In this document: piece by piece, positions 22,583-32,412 of the stretch
Layout of the letters: each line of letters starts with the position of its first letter
Numbering within the stretch: the first letter of the stretch is position 1
Source: Cedecea neteri
GTDB taxonomy: Bacteria > Pseudomonadota > Gammaproteobacteria > Enterobacterales > Enterobacteriaceae
Direction: 5' to 3'
Length of the DNA: 64,000 nucleotides
NCBI RefSeq assembly: GCF_000757825.1
Contig: NZ_CP009451.1
Span: 2,790,001-2,854,000 of the forward strand
Position numbers and translations under genes: made by a program
Notes under the pieces: generated by a model
What the model saw: the letters and a program-made list of their open reading frames with translations, nothing else
Databases searched by the model: none
What the model was told of the DNA's origin: nothing

Positions 22583-22619
22583 CCCCTCTCCCTTTTAGGG
22601 AGAGGGCAGGGTGAGGGTC
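22583..22619. repeat. Palindromic intergenic repeat (same REP-like family)
   Basis: CCCCTCTCCCTTTTAGGGAG followed by AGGGCAGGGTGAGGGT: a hairpin plus the GGGTGAGGG tail of the family. It is the only recognisable item in the 260-bp gap 22511-22770. Confidence 0.75.
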
Positions 22620-22770
22620 TGGTGAAGATTATTTCCGGCCTGGCTATCGATCATTGCCAGACCTGAATCTGTTCGAACAAAGCGGGGCGCTTTTAAATCC
22701 TCTACTAGCGCATTAATCATCTCGAATAACAGGCCGGTAATATCAAAGAAAAATGAATTATTAATGTTCA

Positions 22771-23625
22771 TCATCTTTTATTTATTTTGTCGGAAATGGT
22801 TTTTCGTTTAATCTCATAAGATAACTCAATAGCCAGTACTCTTCTGAGGCATAAAATGAAGAAATAAATTCCATATATAAAAGGGATGACTGATATAAAA
22901 TAGAACGCGTTCTGCTTTTTAATTACTGCTAATATATTTTTTTGATCCTCTATGCTAGAATAACTACTACATAACATATCAATAGTTTCTATTTTTAACC
23001 TGCTCTTAGTCGAGAAACTATTACGATCAAATTTTTTATTATTACAGTCTTTTGTTGATAGTGACCAGTTTTCCCACTGAAGTTGCCTTAGGCTGATATT
23101 TGGGAAATAGTTTGTAGTTTGATTTTTACCTACCCATATCCATGGTTCATTATTATCTATTCTGACTAGTGCAGCTGGTTTTATAGCAATAGTGAGTGCT
23201 GCCAATGATAGATATATAAAGAAAAATGAACATATAAATATGAAAAAAGTGGTTTTTCTTCGGGGGGTTAATAATTCTAAGGTTGATATATTATACCATC
23301 CTTTTGCTCTGGATACTTTAGTGATATCGATTTTATTAATAGTTGCCCATGTTATAAATCTTTTTATTTCTATTTTATTTTTAGCATTGACATTGAAGAG
23401 CATGTTAAAGTGCTCAATATCACTTCTGTCAGTCCAAAAAGAGTTTAATTTTTTATCGGTAAATGAAGAGGTTCCAAGGAAGAAATGCCAAAATCTGTTT
23501 ACAATGCTATATCCAGAGCCTGCACGGAAGCTAATATAAGAAAAAATAAATAACAATATTAATAACCAGAATACACTATTAATTATAGTGTCATACTTCA
23601 CGATTAGAGCCGCAACACTTTCCAT
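22771..23625 (-). CDS. AT-rich orphan membrane protein next to selC
   Basis: 284 aa from ATG 23625; upstream in-frame codons run into the tRNA gene, so the later ATG is preferred although its ribosome site is weak. Three hydrophobic segments: about residues 14-34, 128-150 and 242-262, with a soluble, charged region between the last two. Not confidently recognised; it may belong to an uncharacterised DUF6216-like membrane family. The gene is markedly AT-rich with many ATA and AAT codons, unlike its GC-rich neighbours, and lies directly 3' of tRNA-Sec, a classic integration site. Probably acquired. Confidence 0.65.
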   Translation of the reverse strand: MESVAALIVKYDTIINSVFWLLILLFIFSYISFRAGSGYSIVNRFWHFFLGTSSFTDKKLNSFWTDRSDIEHFNMLFNVNAKNKIEIKRFITWATINKIDITKVSRAKGWYNISTLELLTPRRKTTFFIFICSFFFIYLSLAALTIAIKPAALVRIDNNEPWIWVGKNQTTNYFPNISLRQLQWENWSLSTKDCNNKKFDRNSFSTKSRLKIETIDMLCSSYSSIEDQKNILAVIKKQNAFYFISVIPFIYGIYFFILCLRRVLAIELSYEIKRKTISDKINKR

Positions 23626-23686
23626 GAGATAAGCAATCCAATCAACAACAGATATATAACTATATATTATTATTGAAGTAGAAACT

Positions 23687-23781
23687 TGGCGGAAAGTCAC
23701 AGGAGTCGAACCTGCCCGGCGCCGCTGGCGGCACCAACTGGAGTTGAAGTCCAGCCGCCTCACCGGAGACGACGACCTTCC
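23687..23781 (-). tRNA. selC: tRNA-Sec (selenocysteine, anticodon UCA)
   Basis: 95 nt with the CCA encoded, the E. coli selC length. The 8-bp acceptor stem (GGAAGGTC with GACTTTCC), long variable arm and the anticodon loop CTTCAAC flanked by CTGGA/TCCAG identify it; the T arm contains GGTTCGACTCC. Compared with E. coli (GGAAGATC with GATCTTCC) the acceptor has two adjacent G-U pairs. It supplies the selenocysteine read at the UGA of fdoG, in the same window as SelA and SelB. Confidence 0.95.
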
Positions 23782-23910
23782 GCGCCTTCATTGCTACATG
23801 GAGGCGGGGCGCAGTATACCGGGTTTCCTGCTGCTACCCAATGGGTCAGTAAGAATATATCCTGCGCCTAAAGTGAAATTCTTTACTAAATCAGTCTAAC
23901 AGCCTGGGAA

Positions 23911-24825
23911 TCACCCTGTTGACGCAGTTCGCCAGGCGATGTCTCTCATGGCGTCTCTTGCCGCCAGGCTAATACCGCCCAGTTGGAAGAAGCCGTGGAT
24001 CACGCCCAAATAACGCTGGCAACTTGCGGTAACACCTTGTTCTGTAAGCCGGGAATAAAGTCGCTCACCTTCATCGCGCAGGGGATCGTATTCGGCGGTG
24101 ATGATATGCACCGGCGGCAACCCGGTAAAATCCTCGCGCCACAGCGGGCTGGCTTCTGGGTACATCACATCCGTTCCAGGGAAATAAGCTTCAAAGCCGC
24201 TGAGCAAGGTGTCGCGGGTGATGACATAGTCTTCGCCGTTCTGCTGGTAGCTTGGCAGCTGAGCGCTGGCGTCGAGCATCGGATAAATCAGCATCAGGCT
24301 GGCCGGGAGCCATTCCCCGGCGGCTTTCAGGCGCAGGGCAGTTACCAGGGCGATATGCCCGCCCGCGCTGTCTCCGGCAAGCGTAATACGCTCGCTATCG
24401 ACGCCTAAATTCATTGCGTGGTGCCTGATTAATGTGGCGGCACGTTCGGCATCATCATGGGCGGCAGGGTAAGTGTGTTCGGGGGCCAGGCGATACTGCA
24501 CGGCAACGACCCGGCATCCGCTGTGAAAAGCTAACTGGCGGAGCTGATTATCGTGAGTGGCAAACCCACCGCTGACAAAGCAGCCGCCGTGATAATAAAT
24601 CACCGTCGGCAGTGTTCCACTGGCGTCGAGTGGGGAAACGACCCGTAACGGCATTCCCTCCAGTGAAATATCTTCCACCTGAACTCTGGTTTCCGTTTCA
24701 CCGGCCAGCACGGTACTGGCGATATAGCCCGCCCGGCGTTCGGCAAAACTTTGCTGGCGGGAAGAGGGGCGACCGGCGGCAATAAAGTCATTCACCAGCC
24801 GGGCAAGAGCGGGTTCGAGGGCCAT
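23911..24825 (-). CDS. Alpha/beta-hydrolase, hormone-sensitive-lipase-type esterase
   Basis: 304 aa from ATG 24825 (AAGGAC six bases before it); ATG 24861 or 24855 would add 10-12 residues. Oxyanion motif YYHGGCFVSGG near residue 80 and nucleophile motif GDSAGG near residue 152 define the HSL (family IV) esterases. The acid is in AEYDPLRDEG and the histidine in GVIHGF. Cytoplasmic carboxylesterase of unknown substrate. Note Cys in place of the usual third Gly of HGGG. Confidence 0.8.
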   Translation of the reverse strand: MALEPALARLVNDFIAAGRPSSRQQSFAERRAGYIASTVLAGETETRVQVEDISLEGMPLRVVSPLDASGTLPTVIYYHGGCFVSGGFATHDNQLRQLAFHSGCRVVAVQYRLAPEHTYPAAHDDAERAATLIRHHAMNLGVDSERITLAGDSAGGHIALVTALRLKAAGEWLPASLMLIYPMLDASAQLPSYQQNGEDYVITRDTLLSGFEAYFPGTDVMYPEASPLWREDFTGLPPVHIITAEYDPLRDEGERLYSRLTEQGVTASCQRYLGVIHGFFQLGGISLAARDAMRDIAWRTASTG

Positions 24826-24914
24826 AAAACGTCCTTTTACTGGATGAATATCCATATCCATATCCTATGCCGACAAACTGATCAGGTAAACCCATTATTT
24901 ATGGCGGGCAAGGT

Positions 24915-25250
24915 TCAGCCAAAAAAGAACCAGGCCGTTTTGATCAACCCGTTTTCTACCTCGAAAACGGCCATGCTTTCAATGGGTTCATCGCTCAGAC
25001 CATGGATTTTCTCGTGGTCGAACACCTTGTTGCCCAGCGCGGTGCGGGAAATGATTTCTGCGCGCAGGGCTGAGTTATTGAAGCGGTGCTCTTTATAGAA
25101 GGCATAAAGGGCATCGCGTCCTTCCAAGGAAGGCGTCAAGGCTGGCGGGCGGTAAGCGATGAAGTCTTCGCTAAAGCAGGCGGCGAAAGCCTCGAGGTCG
25201 TGGGCGTTGTACGCCTCATACTGGCGGATGACGGGTTCTGTGACTGACAT
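24915..25250 (-). CDS. SnoaL/NTF2-like small protein
   Basis: 111 aa from ATG 25250. The pattern EPVIRQYEAYNAHDLEAFAACFSEDF at the start, then an YRP segment and an HRFNNS region, is typical of the NTF2-like cone fold used by SnoaL-type proteins, which may be isomerases, hydratases or ligand-binding proteins. Activity cannot be assigned. An AGGATA ribosome site is present. Same strand as the esterase, 89 bp upstream of it. Confidence 0.7.
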   Translation of the reverse strand: MSVTEPVIRQYEAYNAHDLEAFAACFSEDFIAYRPPALTPSLEGRDALYAFYKEHRFNNSALRAEIISRTALGNKVFDHEKIHGLSDEPIESMAVFEVENGLIKTAWFFFG

Positions 25251-25507
25251 AAAGAATATCCTGATAAGAGAAAGTGTTGGGCTGCCAAAGTGTGGTTGTT
25301 GTGTGCGAGGACAGAGTCTCTTGCCGGATGGAAAATGTCTAATGAAAGGATAGGGCAGATTGTGCGGTGGCTCGGTCTGCGGCTGAAACACTTCTTTCCC
25401 TGCTTGCCCAAACTTAGCCCCAGTCTCCCTTCGCAATACACATTAACACCCGGTTGCATTTCATCCAGCTACAATCCGGCGTCTAAAACAATAAAGGGTT
25501 GGAAAAA

Positions 25508-25729
25508 GTGAAAAAACTGTTCGGGATGATGTTGGTGGGTGTGGTTGTTCTGTCGGCGGTGGCCTGCTCCAGCAGCTACGTGATGTCGACTAAGACGGGC
25601 GAAATGATCGTGACCAAAGGCAAGCCGGAGCTCGATAAGCAGACGGGGCTGACGCGTTATTACGACGCACAGGGCGTGGAGCACCAGATCCAAAACGATC
25701 AGGTTGTGCAGATGATTAAGCGCGGGTGA
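25508..25729 (+). CDS. Small YgdI/YgdR-family lipoprotein
   Basis: 73 aa from GTG 25508; TTG 25499 is an alternative. Signal peptide with lipobox LSAVAC, so Cys 20 is lipidated. The mature part (YVMSTKTGEMIVTKGKPEL, D-x-x-T-G-L-T-R-Y-Y-D) is the SH3-like DUF903 fold of YgdI/YgdR. Function unknown. It ends 51 bp from the convergent fdhE stop. Confidence 0.78.
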   Translation: MKKLFGMMLVGVVVLSAVACSSSYVMSTKTGEMIVTKGKPELDKQTGLTRYYDAQGVEHQIQNDQVVQMIKRG

Positions 25730-25742
25730 TCGTAGGGAAAGA

Positions 25743-25770
25743 AATGACCGGCCAGAAAACGCTGGCCGGT
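25743..25770 (-). terminator. Terminator of the fdoGHI-fdhE operon
   Basis: ACCGGCCAG/CTGGCCGGT, a 9-bp perfect stem at 25747-25770; on the minus strand it is followed by a CATTTCTTT tail. Confidence 0.65.
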
Positions 25771-25779
25771 AGAGCCGAC

Positions 25780-26709
25780 TTATTCCCCTTCGCCAGGGAA
25801 TAAGAACGGGTTGATGCTGCTGCGGGCGAAGCCTTCCTGCTCCATGCGGGCGTCAAGCACCAGCGAGGCCAGGTCGTCGGCGACGGCTTCCACTTTCGGG
25901 TCCTTTTCCTGATAGAGAATTTTCAGGTAGGTGCCGCAGTCGCCGCAGCTTTCGGCTTTAATCGCCGCCTGTTCGCTGTCCAGCGACCAGTAGTTTAAGT
26001 CGCGGGTCTGCTCGCAGTTGCTGCACTTCACGCGCACCACATGCCACTCGGTTTCGCACAGGTTGCAGTGCAGATAACGCAGGCCGTTGGTGGTGCCGAT
26101 GTGCACCATGCTGGCGACCGGGATCGAGCCGCAAACCGGGCAGAACTGGCGCTGTTCGCCGTACTCTGCTTTGGCTTTGCCTGGGATAAGCGTCGCCATT
26201 TGCGCCCAGTAGAGCGACAGCGCGGCCCAGATAAACGGCGCTTTGTCACTGCTGACGAGCGAAAAGTCGGCGTTAAACAGCGCGGTGGCCATCTCTTCCA
26301 GCTCCTGTGAAGAAGCTTTTTCAAGATTTTCAATCACCGCTAACGCCGGGCCGTCCATTTCTGGCTTCAGCTCGGCAATCAGCGACTGCAGCAGGCGCTG
26401 CCAGTGCGGGTCGCGCGGCAGGACGTGAATGTCCAGCGGTGGCTTGCCGGTTTTGGCGGCTTCGGCAATCAGGGCGGTTAAATCCATCTCCAGCGGGTGG
26501 TCGTACAGCACCACTTCCTGGGCGTGGGCGATCAGCGCGGCAAAGCGCAGATAGTCGCCCAGCGGGTTGCTGGCAGCCAGCTCGCGCAGGCGTTCAGCGC
26601 GGCGGTTGTAGAGATTTTTGAGCCTGGGGAATAATAACGGCGGAATCACTTCCGCCGTGCGTTTCTCGCTCTTCTCCAGCTGATCTTGCGGGATTATGCG
26701 AATACTCAT
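25780..26709 (-). CDS. fdhE: Formate dehydrogenase accessory protein FdhE
   Basis: 309 aa, the E. coli length. Cytoplasmic rubredoxin-like iron protein needed for respiratory formate dehydrogenase activity. Four CxxC pairs lie in the C-terminal half (FCPVCG, HCNLC, KCSNC, SCGDCG). The start overlaps the fdoI stop by 4 bp, so it is the last gene of fdoGHI-fdhE. Confidence 0.94.
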   Translation of the reverse strand: MSIRIIPQDQLEKSEKRTAEVIPPLLFPRLKNLYNRRAERLRELAASNPLGDYLRFAALIAHAQEVVLYDHPLEMDLTALIAEAAKTGKPPLDIHVLPRDPHWQRLLQSLIAELKPEMDGPALAVIENLEKASSQELEEMATALFNADFSLVSSDKAPFIWAALSLYWAQMATLIPGKAKAEYGEQRQFCPVCGSIPVASMVHIGTTNGLRYLHCNLCETEWHVVRVKCSNCEQTRDLNYWSLDSEQAAIKAESCGDCGTYLKILYQEKDPKVEAVADDLASLVLDARMEQEGFARSSINPFLFPGEGE

Positions 26710-27341
26710 TCAGATGACTTTTCCTGTTTCTGGCGGACTTCGCGGTACCATTTCGGGTGATGTTTCTTCGCCCACGTCGTGGTAACCCAGCCCTCCACCA
26801 TCGCGGTGATGGTGCCTTTTACCCAAAGGGCGGCGTAAATATGCACCATAATAACCACAATTAACGCTACCGCGGCAAATGAATGCAGCATTAACGCAAA
26901 TCGAATAACCGGGATAGGGAAGACTGGCGCAAAGTAAGGACGCCAGATAATCACGCCGCTCGCCAGCAACAGCACCAGGAAAATAATCGCCGCCCAGAAC
27001 ACGCATTTCTGGCCGAAGTTATAGCGCCCGGTGTCTCCCACTTCCTCGTTGACGACGATCTTACGAATATTCTTCGCCCAAAAGATATCATCCCGATTGA
27101 TTAGGTTGTGGTGCCAGTAACGGAAAAACATGATTATGAAGGAGGCGAACATCACCACCCCAACGAACGGGTGGAGAATGCGCGCCAGCTGCGGCGTGCC
27201 GAGAATGCCCATCAGCCAGTTGAAGGACGGGAAGAAAAAGCCCAGTCCGCTCACCGCCGCCAGCACGAAGCAGAAGGCGGTGATCCAGTGGTTGATGCGC
27301 TCAGGCGCGCTGTAGCGCTGAATGGTCGGTTGCTTTTTCAT
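26706..27341 (-). CDS. fdoI: Formate dehydrogenase-O cytochrome b556 subunit
   Basis: 211 aa, the E. coli length. Four-helix inner-membrane cytochrome b subunit that passes electrons from the iron-sulphur subunit to quinone. The early [12 protein letters not shown] helix and the late [10 protein letters not shown] helix contain haem-ligand histidines. Overlaps fdoH and fdhE by 4 bp each. Confidence 0.94.
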   Translation of the reverse strand: MKKQPTIQRYSAPERINHWITAFCFVLAAVSGLGFFFPSFNWLMGILGTPQLARILHPFVGVVMFASFIIMFFRYWHHNLINRDDIFWAKNIRKIVVNEEVGDTGRYNFGQKCVFWAAIIFLVLLLASGVIIWRPYFAPVFPIPVIRFALMLHSFAAVALIVVIMVHIYAALWVKGTITAMVEGWVTTTWAKKHHPKWYREVRQKQEKSSE

Positions 27342-28240
27342 TTACGCACCTCGTCGTCGTCATGGTGCAGATTATCGTCCTCTTCATCGGCACGGTTCGG
27401 GCCGACCCCAACGTAGTGGAAGACGCTGGCGGCGAAGGTGGCCGCAAAGCCGATCGCGGCCAGCGGTTTCCAGACGCCTTTCCAGAACTTCACGGTTGGG
27501 CTGATGGACGGGTTCTCCGGCAGGCCGTGATACAGCGTCGGCTTGTCCGCATGATGCAGCACGTACATGACGTGCGTCCCTCCAACGCCGGCCGGATCGT
27601 ACAAACCTGCGTTGTCGTAACCACGGGTTTTCAGCTCCGTCACGCGCTCACCGGCGAGGGTTTTCATGTCCTCTTTCGAGCCGAAATGAATCGCCCCGGT
27701 CGGGCAGGTCTTCACGCATGCCGGCTCCTGGCCCACGGTGACGCGGTCTACGCACAGGGTGCATTTGTAGACGCGGTTGTCTTCCGGGTTCAGGCGCGGC
27801 ACGTCGAACGGGCAGCCGGCGATGCAGTAGCCGCAGCCGATGCACTGCTCAGACTGGAAGTCGACGATGCCGTTGGCATACTGAATAATAGCCCCTTCCG
27901 ACGGGCACGCCTTCAGGCAGCCCGGGTCCGCACAGTGCATACAGCCGTCTTTGCGGATCAGCCATTCCAGTTTGTCGTTCTGCTCCACTTCCGAGAAGCG
28001 CATCACCGTCCATGATTTGGCGGTCAGGTCCGCCGGGTTGTCGTACACCCCGACGTTGTGCCCCACTTCATCGCGGATGTCGTTCCACTCTGAGCACGCC
28101 ACCTGGCAGGCCTTACAGCCGATGCAGGTGGTGACGTCGATAAGCTTGGCGACCTCTTGCTGGTGATCCCGCGCCTGAGGCGCGGGCGTGAAGCCGTTAG
28201 TAGCGGAACGACGGATAATGTCCTGAGATTGATAAGCCAT
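27338..28240 (-). CDS. fdoH: Formate dehydrogenase-O iron-sulphur subunit
   Basis: 300 aa, the E. coli length. Four cysteine-rich ferredoxin-type motifs carry [4Fe-4S] clusters: [35 protein letters not shown] and CTLCVDR with CVKTC. A single C-terminal transmembrane helix (residues 258-280) anchors it to the membrane. Lies 12 bp after fdoG and overlaps fdoI by 4 bp. Confidence 0.95.
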   Translation of the reverse strand: MAYQSQDIIRRSATNGFTPAPQARDHQQEVAKLIDVTTCIGCKACQVACSEWNDIRDEVGHNVGVYDNPADLTAKSWTVMRFSEVEQNDKLEWLIRKDGCMHCADPGCLKACPSEGAIIQYANGIVDFQSEQCIGCGYCIAGCPFDVPRLNPEDNRVYKCTLCVDRVTVGQEPACVKTCPTGAIHFGSKEDMKTLAGERVTELKTRGYDNAGLYDPAGVGGTHVMYVLHHADKPTLYHGLPENPSISPTVKFWKGVWKPLAAIGFAATFAASVFHYVGVGPNRADEEDDNLHHDDDEVRK

Positions 28241-28252
28241 AATTCGTCTCCG

Positions 28253-31200
28253 TTACACCTTTTCCACGTTGACCAGGAACGCCTTAAACTCCGGCGTTTG
28301 CGTGTTGGCATCCCCGACAAACGGCGTCAGGGTGTTGGCAATAAAGCCTTTTTTCGCCACGCCTTCGTAACCCCAGTGAATCGGGATCCCGATGGTGTCC
28401 ACCTTCTGACCGTGAACGTCCAGCGTGCGGATACGCTTGGTCACCACCGCTTTGGCCTTGATGTAGCCGCGGTTGGAGGAGACCTTCACCGTGTCGCCGT
28501 GGGCGATGCCGAGTTTGTTGGCCAGCTTCTCGCCAATCTCGACAAACTGCTCCGGCTGCGCGATGGCGTTCAGCAGCGCGTGCTTGGTCCAGTAGTGGAA
28601 ATGCTCCGTCAGACGATAGGTGGTGCCGACATATGGGAACTTGTCATGCTTGCCCATCGCTTCCAGGTCGTCTTTAAACACGCGTGCTGCCGGGTTGGAG
28701 ACCACGTTCGGGTGCAGCGGGTTGGTGCCCAGCGGCGTTTCAAACGGCTCGTAGTGTTCCGGGAACGGCCCCTCTGCCATCTTGTCGAGGGCAAACAGGC
28801 GACCCAGGCCTTCCGGCTGCATGATAAACGGCCCGACCCCGCTGTCCGGCGCGGCGGTGCTGTAGTCCGGCACGTCGATGCCGCCCCATTTCGCGCCATC
28901 CCAGGAGATCAGGCGGCGTTTTTCATCCCACGGTTTACCCGATGGATCGGCGGAGGCACGGTTATACAGAATGCGGCGGTTAAGCGGCCACGCCCATGCC
29001 CAGCCGAGCGTGTTGCCCAGGCCGGACGGGTCGGCGTTGTCGCGGCGAGCCATCTGGTTGCCGTCCGGCGTCCAGCTCCCGGCGAATATCCAGCAGCCGC
29101 TGGACGTTGTACCGTCGTCGCGCAGCTGAGCAAAGGAGCTAAGCTGCTGCCCTTTTTTCACCAGCACCGCGCCGGTGGCCGGGTCGATCAGGTCTTCGAG
29201 CGCCTTGCCGTTGCTTTCCATGGCCACTTCTTCCGGCGCCGGGTTGTCCGGCGTCAGGTACTTCCAGGTCATGTTCAGCACCTGCTCAGGCACCTTACCG
29301 CCGTCGCGCTCGTACATGTGGCGCAGGCGGGTGAAGATGCCGGAGAGGATTTCGCCGTCGTTCAGCGCTTCCCCTGGCGCATCCGCCCCTTTCCAGTGCC
29401 ACTGCAGCCAGCGTCCGGAGTTCACGATGGAGCCATTCTCTTCCGCGAAGCAGGTGGACGGCAGGCGGAACACCTCGGTCTGGATTTTCGACGGATCAAC
29501 GTCGTTCATCTCGCCGTGGTTCTGCCAGAAGTTGGACGTTTCGGTGTTCAGCGGGTCAATGGTGACCAGGAACTTCAGCTTCGAGAGCGAGGCCACGACC
29601 TTGTTCTTGTTAGGGAACGAGGCCACCGGGTTAAAGCCCTGGCACAGATAGCCGTTGACCTTGCCCTGGCTCATCATCTCGAAGTACTGCAGCACGTCGT
29701 AGCCTTTGTCCCACTTCGGCAGCCAGTCATAGCCCCAGCCGTTTTCCTTCGTCGCTTTGTCGCCAAAGAAGGCTTTCATCATCGAGACGAAGAATTTCGG
29801 GTAGTTGCCCCAGTAGTTCACCTGGCCTTTCAGCAGCGGTTTAGGCGTGTTGGCCGCCAGATAACTGTCGATATCCACCTGTTTTTCGCTTGGCAGGTTC
29901 ATGTAACCCGGCAGGCTGGTGGAAAGCAGGCCAAGGTCGGTCAGACCCTGAATGTTGGAGTGGCCGCGCAGGGCGTTGACGCCGCCGCCTGCCATCCCCA
30001 TGTTGCCGAGCAGCAGCTGGATCATCGCCATGGTGCGAATGTTCTGCGCGCCGACGGAGTGCTGTGTCCAGCCCAGGGCGTACAGGAACGAGGCGGTTTT
30101 GTCCGCCACGCTGGTTTCGGCGATGTATTCGCAGACCTTCAGGAAATCTTCTTTCGGTGTGCCGCAGATGCTGGTCACCACGTCCGGCGTGTAGCGGGAA
30201 ATGTGCTCTTTCAGCAGGTTCCACACGCAGCGCGGGTGCTGAAGCGTCAGGTCGCGTTTGGCGAAGCCTTCTTCATCCAGCTCATAGTTCCAGGTGGTTT
30301 TGTCGTACTTGCGGCTCGCCGCGTCGTAGCCGGTGAACAGGCCGTCGTCGAAGCCGAAGTCCTCACGCACAATCAGGTTGGCGTTGGTGTAAGACTCGAC
30401 GTACTCGCGGTTGAATTTGTTGTTGTTTATCAGGTACAGCAGAACGCCCGACAGGAAAGCAATGTCGGTCCCGGAACGGATAGGCGTGTAGAAATCCGCC
30501 ACCGAAGCGGTTCGAGTAAAGCGAGGATCGATCACAATCAGCTTCGCGCCGTTGTGAATTTTGGCTTCCATCGCCCAGCGGAATCCCACCGGATGCGCTT
30601 CTGCCGCGTTCCCACCCATCACCACGATGAGGTTGGCGTTTTTGATATCAACCCAGTGGTTGGTCATCGCACCGCGACCAAATGTTGGAGCAAGACTTGC
30701 TACCGTTGGTCCGTGTCAGACACGCGCCTGGTTATCCACGGCAAGCATGCCGAGGGCGCGGGTAAATTTCTGGGTTAAATAACCTGTTTCGTTGCTCGAC
30801 GCGGAGGCGCACAGCATCCCCGTGGAGAGCCAGCGGTTGACCGTGGTGCCCTGTTCGTTCTTTTCGATGAAGTTGGCGTCGCGGTCTTCTTTCATCAGCT
30901 TCGCGATGCGATCAAAGGCATCGTCCCAACTGATTTGCTGCCATTTATCGGAGCCTGGTGCGCGATAAGAAGGCGTTTTCAGGCGGCTTTCGGAATGGAT
31001 AAAGTCCACCAGACCGGCCCCTTTCGGGCAGAGCGCGCCGCGGTTTACCGGGTGGTCCGGGTCACCTTCGATATGGAAAATTGAGGCTTTTGCGTTTTTT
31101 GCGCCATCGCCGAGGCTATACATCAATAGCCCACAGCCGACGGAGCAGTATGTGCAGGTGTTACGGGTTTCACGGGTGCGTAGCAGCTTGTACTGCCGGG

Positions 31201-31303
31201 TTTCCGCGAGCGCAGCGCCGGGGGCAAAACCCAGTGCCGCTGCCGTGGTGCCTGCCATACCGCCAGCACAGATCTTAAAGAACTGCCTTCTGCTGACCTG
31301 CAT
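28253..31303 (-). CDS. fdoG: Formate dehydrogenase-O selenocysteine catalytic subunit
   Basis: 1016 aa when the in-frame TGA at 30716-30718 is read as selenocysteine 196; ordinary ORF calling splits the gene into pieces ending there and restarting after it. Length and Sec position equal E. coli FdoG. The start at 31303 follows AAGGAG. A twin-arginine signal (SRRQFFK) and AAALGFAPG precede the mature periplasmic enzyme. CTYCSVGCG and CPKG bind a [4Fe-4S] cluster; the rest binds the molybdenum bis-guanylate cofactor. Oxidises formate to CO2 and feeds FdoH and FdoI. A SECIS hairpin lies right after the TGA. Divergent from fdhD. Confidence 0.95.
30676..30718 (-). promoter_or_regulatory. UGA selenocysteine codon and bacterial SECIS hairpin in fdoG
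   Basis: On the coding strand the TGA at 30718-30716 is followed by a lower stem TTGGTC/GACCAA (30706-30711 with 30676-30681, written on the plus strand). Above it is an apical hairpin GGTAGCAAGTCTTGCTCC (30704-30687) with a bulged U and a GUC-containing loop, as in SelB-binding elements of formate dehydrogenases. Confidence 0.88.
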
Positions 31304-31481
31304 GGATCGCTCCTTACATTTCGACATTTCACATTGCTTAGGATTTATTTTGCGGGGTGACCCGCAAAGGTTCACAATTAGAACCACTATAGATTTTGAT
31401 GGCTTACTTCCCTTCATCCGGAAGGGGTATTTCTAGAATACCACAATGGTACTGAGGGTGTTCTCGATTGGTTAAAACAAA

Positions 31482-32306
31482 GTGAACAAATTTCACCACT
31501 CTGAAAAAAATATGATGGAACAGGTTACCGGCGCGCGCACGATCGAGCTCTGGCACCGGGGCAATCTCACCGTAGCCGAAACCGACTGGCTGGCGGAGGA
31601 AGTGCCCGTCGCGCTGGTCTACAACGGCATTTCCCACGTCGTGATGATGGCTTCGCCCAAAGATCTCGAAGCGTTTGCGCTCGGGTTTTCCCTGTCCGAA
31701 GGCATTATTGAAAGTCCGGCAGATATTTACGGGATGGATGTGTTGCCAACTTGTAACGGCATTGAAGTGCAGGTCGAGCTGTCCAGCCGCCGCTTTGCGG
31801 GCCTGAAAGAGCGTCGCCGGGCACTGGCCGGACGAACCGGCTGCGGCGTCTGCGGCGTCGAGCAGTTGAATGACATTGGCCGCCCCGTGCCGCCGCTGCC
31901 GTTTACCCAGACGTTTGCTCTGGAAAACCTGGACGAGTCGCTGAAAAAAATGCGTGACTACCAGCCCGTCGGCGAGCTAACGGGCTGCACTCATGCGGCG
32001 TTATGGCTTGATGTTAATGGCCAGATTCTGGATGGGCGCGAAGATATTGGCCGCCATGTGGCGCTGGATAAAATGCTCGGCGTTCGCAGCCGTAACCCGT
32101 GGCATAACGGCGCCGCGCTGGTGTCGAGCCGTGCGAGCTATGAGATGGTTCAGAAGGCCGCGATGTGCGGCATTGAAATCCTGTTTGCGGTATCTGCTGC
32201 AACTTCGTTGGCAGTGGAAGTTGCACAGCGTACGAATCTGACGCTGGTGGGCTTTAACCGGCCAGGCCGTGCCACGGTTTATACGCACCCGGAGCGGCTG
32301 CGCTAG
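31482..32306 (+). CDS. fdhD: Formate dehydrogenase sulphurtransferase/activator FdhD
   Basis: 274 aa from GTG 31482, chosen because it aligns end to end with E. coli FdhD, which I recall also begins GTG; ATG 31512/31515 are alternatives. Transfers sulphur from IscS to the molybdenum cofactor of formate dehydrogenases. The CGVCG cysteines near residue 120 and the GRHVALDK and [12 protein letters not shown] segments are conserved. Divergent from fdoG across 178 bp. Confidence 0.93.
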   Translation: MNKFHHSEKNMMEQVTGARTIELWHRGNLTVAETDWLAEEVPVALVYNGISHVVMMASPKDLEAFALGFSLSEGIIESPADIYGMDVLPTCNGIEVQVELSSRRFAGLKERRRALAGRTGCGVCGVEQLNDIGRPVPPLPFTQTFALENLDESLKKMRDYQPVGELTGCTHAALWLDVNGQILDGREDIGRHVALDKMLGVRSRNPWHNGAALVSSRASYEMVQKAAMCGIEILFAVSAATSLAVEVAQRTNLTLVGFNRPGRATVYTHPERLR

Positions 32307-32311
32307 ATTTT

Positions 32312-32347
32312 CCCCTCACCCCGCCCCTCTCCCAGAGGGAGAGGGGG
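32312..32347. repeat. Palindromic repeat downstream of fdhD
   Basis: CCCCTCACCCCGCCCCTCTC then CCAGAGGGAGAGGGGG: an intact unit of the REP-like family, starting 6 bp after fdhD and 30 bp before the unit interrupted by the IS110 element. Confidence 0.75.
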
Positions 32348-32412
32348 AAAACAGCCAACGTGGAACATTGTTTATTCCCTCTCCCTTTCAGGGAGAGATA
32401 CCGTCTTGTCGG

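Noticed and set aside
23191..23540. 115-codon plus-strand frame within the AT-rich orphan gene
   Set aside because: Overlaps the longer minus-strand frame with three membrane helices; no ribosome site of note.
28157..30778. 873-codon open frame on the plus strand opposite fdoG
   Set aside because: It is the antisense shadow of the GC-rich fdoG gene; no ribosome site, no recognisable domain, and the minus strand is clearly FdoG.
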